64,000 bases of DNA from Bradyrhizobium sp. CCBAU 51765 (GTDB lineage Bacteria; Pseudomonadota; Alphaproteobacteria; Rhizobiales; Xanthobacteraceae). The stretch covers positions 8,297,001 through 8,361,000 of the forward strand of contig NZ_CP030038.1 of the NCBI RefSeq assembly GCF_015291725.1, written 5' to 3'. The notes beneath the pieces are model-generated. The model had not been told where the DNA came from. It worked only from the letters and a program-made list of their open reading frames with translations, and did not search any database. This document shows, in pieces, positions 60,176 to 64,000 of this stretch (position 1 is the first letter of the stretch; each line of letters opens with the position of its first letter). The position numbers were made by a program, and so were the translations under genes.

Positions 60176-60601
60176 TCAGGTCGGTATCTCGCCAAAATTC
60201 TTTCCGACCGGCAGCACGGCATGACGGATCAGCCGCGAATCCTCCACCGCGGCCTGGCGGTGCTTCACCGCCTCGCGATAGACGGGATCGCGGATCATCT
60301 CGACGAAGGCGGCGACGCTGGGATATTCGGCGATGAAGCAATGGTCCCAGCGCTCCTCCTGCGGGCCGATCAGCATCAGCTCGAACCTGCCCTGCCAGAC
60401 GATGCGGCCGCCGAGACGTTCGAACACCGGGCCGCTCTCGCGGCCATAGGCCGCATAGGCCTCCGCGCCGCTCGCCTTGCGGCCGTCCGGATAGGCCGCC
60501 TCTTTCCGCAGGCGCACCAGATTGAGCATGTGGATGGGGCCCGGGCGGTCGTTCTCCCGGAACTGCGCGAAGATCTCCTTGGTCGGATCGATATGGCCCA
60601 T
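60176..60601 (-). CDS. DUF1330 protein
   Basis: A 141-residue small soluble protein with the ferredoxin-like DUF1330 pattern: GPIHMLNLVRLRKEAAYPDG, AAYGRESGPVFERLGGRIVWQG, then CFIAEYPSVAAFVEMIRDPVYREAVKHRQAAVEDSRLI. Function is not known. GAGGGAG sets the ATG at 60601. It is alone between repeats and the penicillin-binding protein gene. Confidence 0.86.
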   Translation of the reverse strand: MGHIDPTKEIFAQFRENDRPGPIHMLNLVRLRKEAAYPDGRKASGAEAYAAYGRESGPVFERLGGRIVWQGRFELMLIGPQEERWDHCFIAEYPSVAAFVEMIRDPVYREAVKHRQAAVEDSRLIRHAVLPVGKNFGEIPT

Positions 60602-60769
60602 GCGAGCTCCCTCTTTATTTATGCGGACGATCCTAGCCCCGGCGGCAGGGGAGCGGAACTGCGGCGGGCGAATGCCCCACCTCCTAATCACGCGTTAACG
60701 TCAGGGTAACCGGGCCTTAAACAGCGACCGCTAGCGTGCGGCGGGGCGGACTGACCGGGCGTATTGCGT

Positions 60770-62980
60770 ATGGCGTGGGGAAAGAAAAAGGGTGCGCGGA
60801 AGGAGCCGCTGTTCGGCTTGCCCGCGGCGCTCGCCGATCTGCGCCTGACCGCTGCGGACCGCGTTCCCGGCGGCGACGACAAGCCGAAGAAATCTGCCAA
60901 GACATCCACCAGGCGCAAGAGCGAGGATGCCGGCGACGAGCCGCCCCGCGAACGAAAGGCACCTGCCGGCCGCAGCGGCGCCAAGCGCCGCTCGAAGTCA
61001 CGCGGCGGCTTCAGCCTCGGCCGCCTCGTCTATTGGGGCGCGGTGCTGAGCCTGTGGGGCGGCATCGCCGTGATCGCCGTCGTGGTCTATGTCGGCGCCC
61101 ATCTGCCTCCGATCCAGTCGCTGGAGATTCCCAAGCGGCCGCCGACGATCCAGATCGTCGGCATGGACGGCAGCATGCTGGCGCAGCGCGGCGAGATGGC
61201 CGGCGCCAATGTCGCGCTAAAGGACCTGCCGCCCTACCTGCCGAAGGCGTTCATCGCCATCGAGGACCGCCGCTTCTATTCGCATTTCGGCATCGATCCC
61301 GTCGGCATCCTGCGGGCCCTCGTCACCAACGTGCTCCATCGCGGCGTGTCGCAGGGCGGTTCGACGCTGACGCAGCAGCTCGCGAAAAACCTGTTCCTGA
61401 CCCAGGAGCGCACCATACAGCGCAAGCTGCAGGAGGCGGAGCTCGCGATCTGGCTGGAGCGCAAGCACTCCAAGGACGACATCCTGGAGCTCTATCTCAA
61501 TCGTGTCTATTTCGGCTCCGGCGCCTACGGCGTCGAAGCCGCCGCGCAGAAATATTTCGGCAAGTCGGCGAAGAACGTCACGATTGCAGAAGCCGCGATG
61601 CTGGCCGGCCTCGTCAAGTCGCCGTCGCGCCTTGCGCCGAACCGCAATCCGGAAGGCGCCGAAGCGCGCGCGCAAGTCGTGCTCGCGGCGATGGCGGACG
61701 CGAAATTCATCACCGACGCGCAGGCCAAGGCCTCGATCGGCCATCCGTCCTACAACGTGAAGCCGGCCGGCGCCGGCACGGTCAATTACGTCGCCGACTG
61801 GATCGGCGAGGTGCTGGACGATTTGGTCGGCCAGATCGACGAGAGCATCAAGGTCGAGACCACGATCGATCCGAAACTGCAGAGCGTGGCGGAAGCCGCG
61901 ATCATCGACGAGCTCGCGGCCAAGAGCGTGAAGTTCAACGTCAGCCAGGGCGCGCTGGTGGCGATGACGCCCGACGGCGCAGTGCGCGCCATGGTCGGCG
62001 GGCGGAACTATTCCGACAGCCAGTACAACCGGGCTGTGACCGCCAAGCGGCAGCCGGGCTCCTCGTTCAAGCCGTTCGTGTATCTCACCGCGCTCGAGCA
62101 GGGGCTGACGCCCGACACGATGCGCCAGGACGCGCCGATCGAGGTCAAGGGCTGGAGACCCGAGAACTACACCCACGAATATTTCGGCGCGGTGACGCTG
62201 ACGCAGGCGCTGGCGATGTCGCTCAACACGGTCGCGATCCGCCTCGGCCTCGAGGTCGGGCCGAAGAACGTGGTGCGCACCGCGCACCGGCTCGGCATCT
62301 CCTCCAAGCTCGAACCCAATGCCTCGATCGCGCTCGGCACCTCCGAGGTCTCCGTGGTCGAGCTGGTCGGCGCCTATGCGCCCTTCGCCAATGGCGGCCT
62401 CGCGGTGGCGCCGCATGTCGTGACGCGGATCAGGACGCTCAGCGGCAAGCTGCTCTACATGCGCCAGCCGGAGGAGCGCAACCAGGTCATCGAGCCCCGC
62501 TATGTCGGCATGATGAACGCGATGATGCGGGAGACGCTGATATCAGGCACCGCCAAGAAGGCCGAGATCCCCGGCTGGCCGGCGGCCGGCAAGACCGGCA
62601 CCAGCCAGGATTATCGCGACGCCTGGTTCATCGGCTACACCGCGAGCCTCGTCACCGGCGTCTGGCTCGGCAACGACGACAACTCGCCGACCAAGAAGGC
62701 GACCGGCGGCGGCCTGCCGGTGGAAGTCTGGACGCGCTTCATGAAGGCAGCGCATGAGGGCGTGCCGGTGGCAAACCTGCCGAGTTCACCCGGCGGCTGG
62801 GGGCTGTCGAACCTCGCGCAGGCGGCCTCGCAGGTGTCGCCGCCGACGGCCGCCGCACCGGCACCCACGAACGCGGGCGGCTACCGCCCGCCGCCTCCGA
62901 CGCGCACCAATGTGCGCCCCGAGGCCGCGGCCGGGCTCGATGGTTGGCTGATGGACCGGCTGTTTGGCAGGAACAGGTAG
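60770..62980 (+). CDS. Class A penicillin-binding protein (PBP1A type)
   Basis: A 736-residue bifunctional murein synthase. It has a Lys/Arg-rich cytoplasmic head of about 80 residues, a membrane anchor (LVYWGAVLSLWGGIAVIAVVVYVGAHL), and a GT51 domain (AIEDRRFYSHFGID; GGSTLTQQLAKNLFL). The transpeptidase domain has PGSSFKPFVY, SLNTVAIRL and KTGTSQDYRDAWFIGYT (SxxK, SxN, KTG). A Pro-rich tail follows. It builds the glycan and cross-links it. The start has no strong ribosome binding site; ATG at 60770 was chosen over a TTG two codons before it. Members are often annotated PBP1A; the exact subtype is uncertain. Confidence 0.93.
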   Translation: MAWGKKKGARKEPLFGLPAALADLRLTAADRVPGGDDKPKKSAKTSTRRKSEDAGDEPPRERKAPAGRSGAKRRSKSRGGFSLGRLVYWGAVLSLWGGIAVIAVVVYVGAHLPPIQSLEIPKRPPTIQIVGMDGSMLAQRGEMAGANVALKDLPPYLPKAFIAIEDRRFYSHFGIDPVGILRALVTNVLHRGVSQGGSTLTQQLAKNLFLTQERTIQRKLQEAELAIWLERKHSKDDILELYLNRVYFGSGAYGVEAAAQKYFGKSAKNVTIAEAAMLAGLVKSPSRLAPNRNPEGAEARAQVVLAAMADAKFITDAQAKASIGHPSYNVKPAGAGTVNYVADWIGEVLDDLVGQIDESIKVETTIDPKLQSVAEAAIIDELAAKSVKFNVSQGALVAMTPDGAVRAMVGGRNYSDSQYNRAVTAKRQPGSSFKPFVYLTALEQGLTPDTMRQDAPIEVKGWRPENYTHEYFGAVTLTQALAMSLNTVAIRLGLEVGPKNVVRTAHRLGISSKLEPNASIALGTSEVSVVELVGAYAPFANGGLAVAPHVVTRIRTLSGKLLYMRQPEERNQVIEPRYVGMMNAMMRETLISGTAKKAEIPGWPAAGKTGTSQDYRDAWFIGYTASLVTGVWLGNDDNSPTKKATGGGLPVEVWTRFMKAAHEGVPVANLPSSPGGWGLSNLAQAASQVSPPTAAAPAPTNAGGYRPPPPTRTNVRPEAAAGLDGWLMDRLFGRNR

Positions 62981-63307
62981 CTTTGCTTGAGGTCCCGGTA
63001 ACCTCAAAACAAAAACTGCGAAAACAACCCCATGCACAGTAGAACGCGACGTCCTGCGTGACGCGGGGTCGATCGCTCGAAGCATTTGATGCGACGGGAT
63101 TAATCGGGCAGACGGCGAAATCGTCGCGAAGTGTGGCGAAAATCGAGCTGAGCGCGCTGATGCTGCCTCGTCCTCAGCTGTCATTCCCCGCGCAGGCGGG
63201 GAATCCAGTACGCCGCGGCCTCTCGGCTCTATAACTGCTGCCTCTGGAATACTGGGTCGCCCGGTCAAGCCGGGCGACGACAGCGCGTGTTTGGCTACGC
63301 GTGAGTC
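62981..63307. repeat. Gap with a dispersed repeat (63180-63283) and a possible hairpin
   Basis: This 327-bp gap between convergent genes holds TTGAGGT/ACCTCAA at 62987-63007, a weak hairpin just after the penicillin-binding protein gene but with no T-run. At 63180-63283 the ends TGTCATTCCCCGC and GCCGGGCGACGACAG are of the dispersed repeat type. The stretch 63014-63180 looks like a longer element also found elsewhere in such genomes, by memory only. No gene is supported. Confidence 0.5.
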
Positions 63308-64000
63308 CTAATCCTCAACGCCATACCGGTGCAGATCATTGCCGTAGGTGTCGAGCCACTTCTTGGCGCGCTCCATCGACGGGCAGACCTTGCCGCACAC
63401 GCGCCAGAACCGCGCCGAGTGGTTCATCTCGACGAGATGAGCGACTTCGTGGGCGGCGAGATAGTCGAGCACGAAGGGCGGTGCGAGGATCAGGCGCCAG
63501 GAGAACGACAGCGAGCCGGCCGAGGTGCAGGAGCCCCAGCGGCTGGACTGATCGCGGATCGAGAGTCGCTTGACCCTGACCCCGAGCTCGGCGGCATAGG
63601 CTTCCGCCGAACGCTGAAGATCGCGGCGGGCCTCGCGCTTGAGGAAGTCGCCGACGCGGCGATCGACATGCTCGAGGCCACCGGCGACGCAGAGAATGCG
63701 TTCACCGGACTCGCGCGTCTCGGTCCACACCGTGCCGCGCGTGCCGGCGCGATGAACGATGCGATGGGGCGTGCCGCGCAGCGGTATGACCGTGCCCGGC
63801 TGAAACGGTGCGGCCTTCGGCAGGCGGCCGAGACGTGCGGCGATCCACGCACCGTGACGCTGCGCGAAATCCTTGGCTTCCGCGAGCGTGCCGCGCGGCG
63901 GCATGGTGAGGATGGCTTCGCGGTCGCTCGGATGAATTCTGAGCGTGTACCGGCGCGCGCGGCGGTGCCGACGCAGCCGAATCGCAAAAAATTGCGATCC
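63308..64000 (-). CDS. YgjP-family zinc metallopeptidase (partial, N-terminus cut)
   Basis: The last 230 codons of a YgjP/DUF45-type protein. The zinc motif is AAHEVAHLVEMNHSARFW (HExxH plus a distal His), preceded by QSSRWGSCTSAGSLSFSWRL, which is the family's RWGSC region. The frame stays open from 63904 to the right edge with the typical basic stretch RRHRRARRYTLRIHPSDREAI, so the true start lies outside. The role is unknown, though E. coli YgjP-like proteins are metallopeptidases. Confidence 0.9.
   Translation of the reverse strand, partial: GSQFFAIRLRRHRRARRYTLRIHPSDREAILTMPPRGTLAEAKDFAQRHGAWIAARLGRLPKAAPFQPGTVIPLRGTPHRIVHRAGTRGTVWTETRESGERILCVAGGLEHVDRRVGDFLKREARRDLQRSAEAYAAELGVRVKRLSIRDQSSRWGSCTSAGSLSFSWRLILAPPFVLDYLAAHEVAHLVEMNHSARFWRVCGKVCPSMERAKKWLDTYGNDLHRYGVED

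Noticed and set aside
62987..63007. Terminator after the penicillin-binding protein gene
   Set aside because: The stem is short and is followed by A-rich, not T-rich, sequence on the coding strand; kept only as a possible hairpin in the gap entry.
62786..63268. A 160-residue minus-strand frame after the penicillin-binding protein gene
   Set aside because: It runs through the end of the real gene and through a repeat-like stretch; the composition is that of non-coding DNA.

Overview
The window looks like a chromosome segment of a Bradyrhizobium-type alphaproteobacterium. The DNA is GC-rich. The gene content (urtA, ispG, zur-like, glnD, protocatechuate 3,4-dioxygenase, mtnA/mtnP) fits that group, and the 326-residue amino acid:[carrier protein] ligase keeps, at identical positions, the zinc ligands I recall for the characterised Bradyrhizobium enzyme. 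No rRNA, tRNA, insertion sequence, phage or CRISPR array was seen. I count about 53 protein genes; the two at the edges are cut by the window.

Layout. 1-5062: urtA (urea uptake binding protein, cut) diverges from a transporter-fused hybrid histidine kinase and its overlapping LuxR-type response regulator. 5297-8426: a Baeyer-Villiger-type flavin monooxygenase, a secreted serine protease and a HAD hydrolase. 8537-10537: mtnA and mtnP of methylthioadenosine salvage. 10700-14495: a carrier protein, an acyl-CoA dehydrogenase-like flavoprotein, an amino acid:[carrier protein] ligase and a GNAT-like protein. This is the most unusual pathway in the window and its end product is unknown. 14742-22786: a four-PAS GGDEF-EAL protein, a tctCBA-type uptake operon and a second EAL protein whose GGDEF domain is degenerate. 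23008-28791: housekeeping and envelope genes (rpmF, mtgA, a polyprenyl diphosphate synthase gene) and a secreted caspase-like protein. 28968-33484: GFA and NTF2-fold proteins, a class A beta-lactamase, a CPA1 antiporter and a murein amidase. 33609-37423: a TauD-type dioxygenase, ispG, an EamA exporter and a Zur/Fur regulator. 37581-40832: a marR-emrA-emrB efflux operon with a perfect palindrome before marR. 40973-47769: a phosphotransferase, a chemoreceptor, pcaHG, a hydroxyquinol-type dioxygenase and a thiolase. 48090-64000: mutS, a soluble triple-PAS chemoreceptor, an OsmC protein, glnD, ogt, small membrane proteins, a branched-chain amino acid type binding protein, a class A penicillin-binding protein and a YgjP-type metallopeptidase (cut).

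Several themes recur. Nitrogen sensing appears at both ends (urtA plus sensor kinase, and glnD). Three families of tandem-PAS or diguanylate-type sensors are scattered through the window. Short dispersed inverted repeats fill many intergenic gaps, including one inside the tctCBA operon and one that reaches a start codon. Several genes appear to start with TTG or GTG; where the start is a choice, the entry says so.
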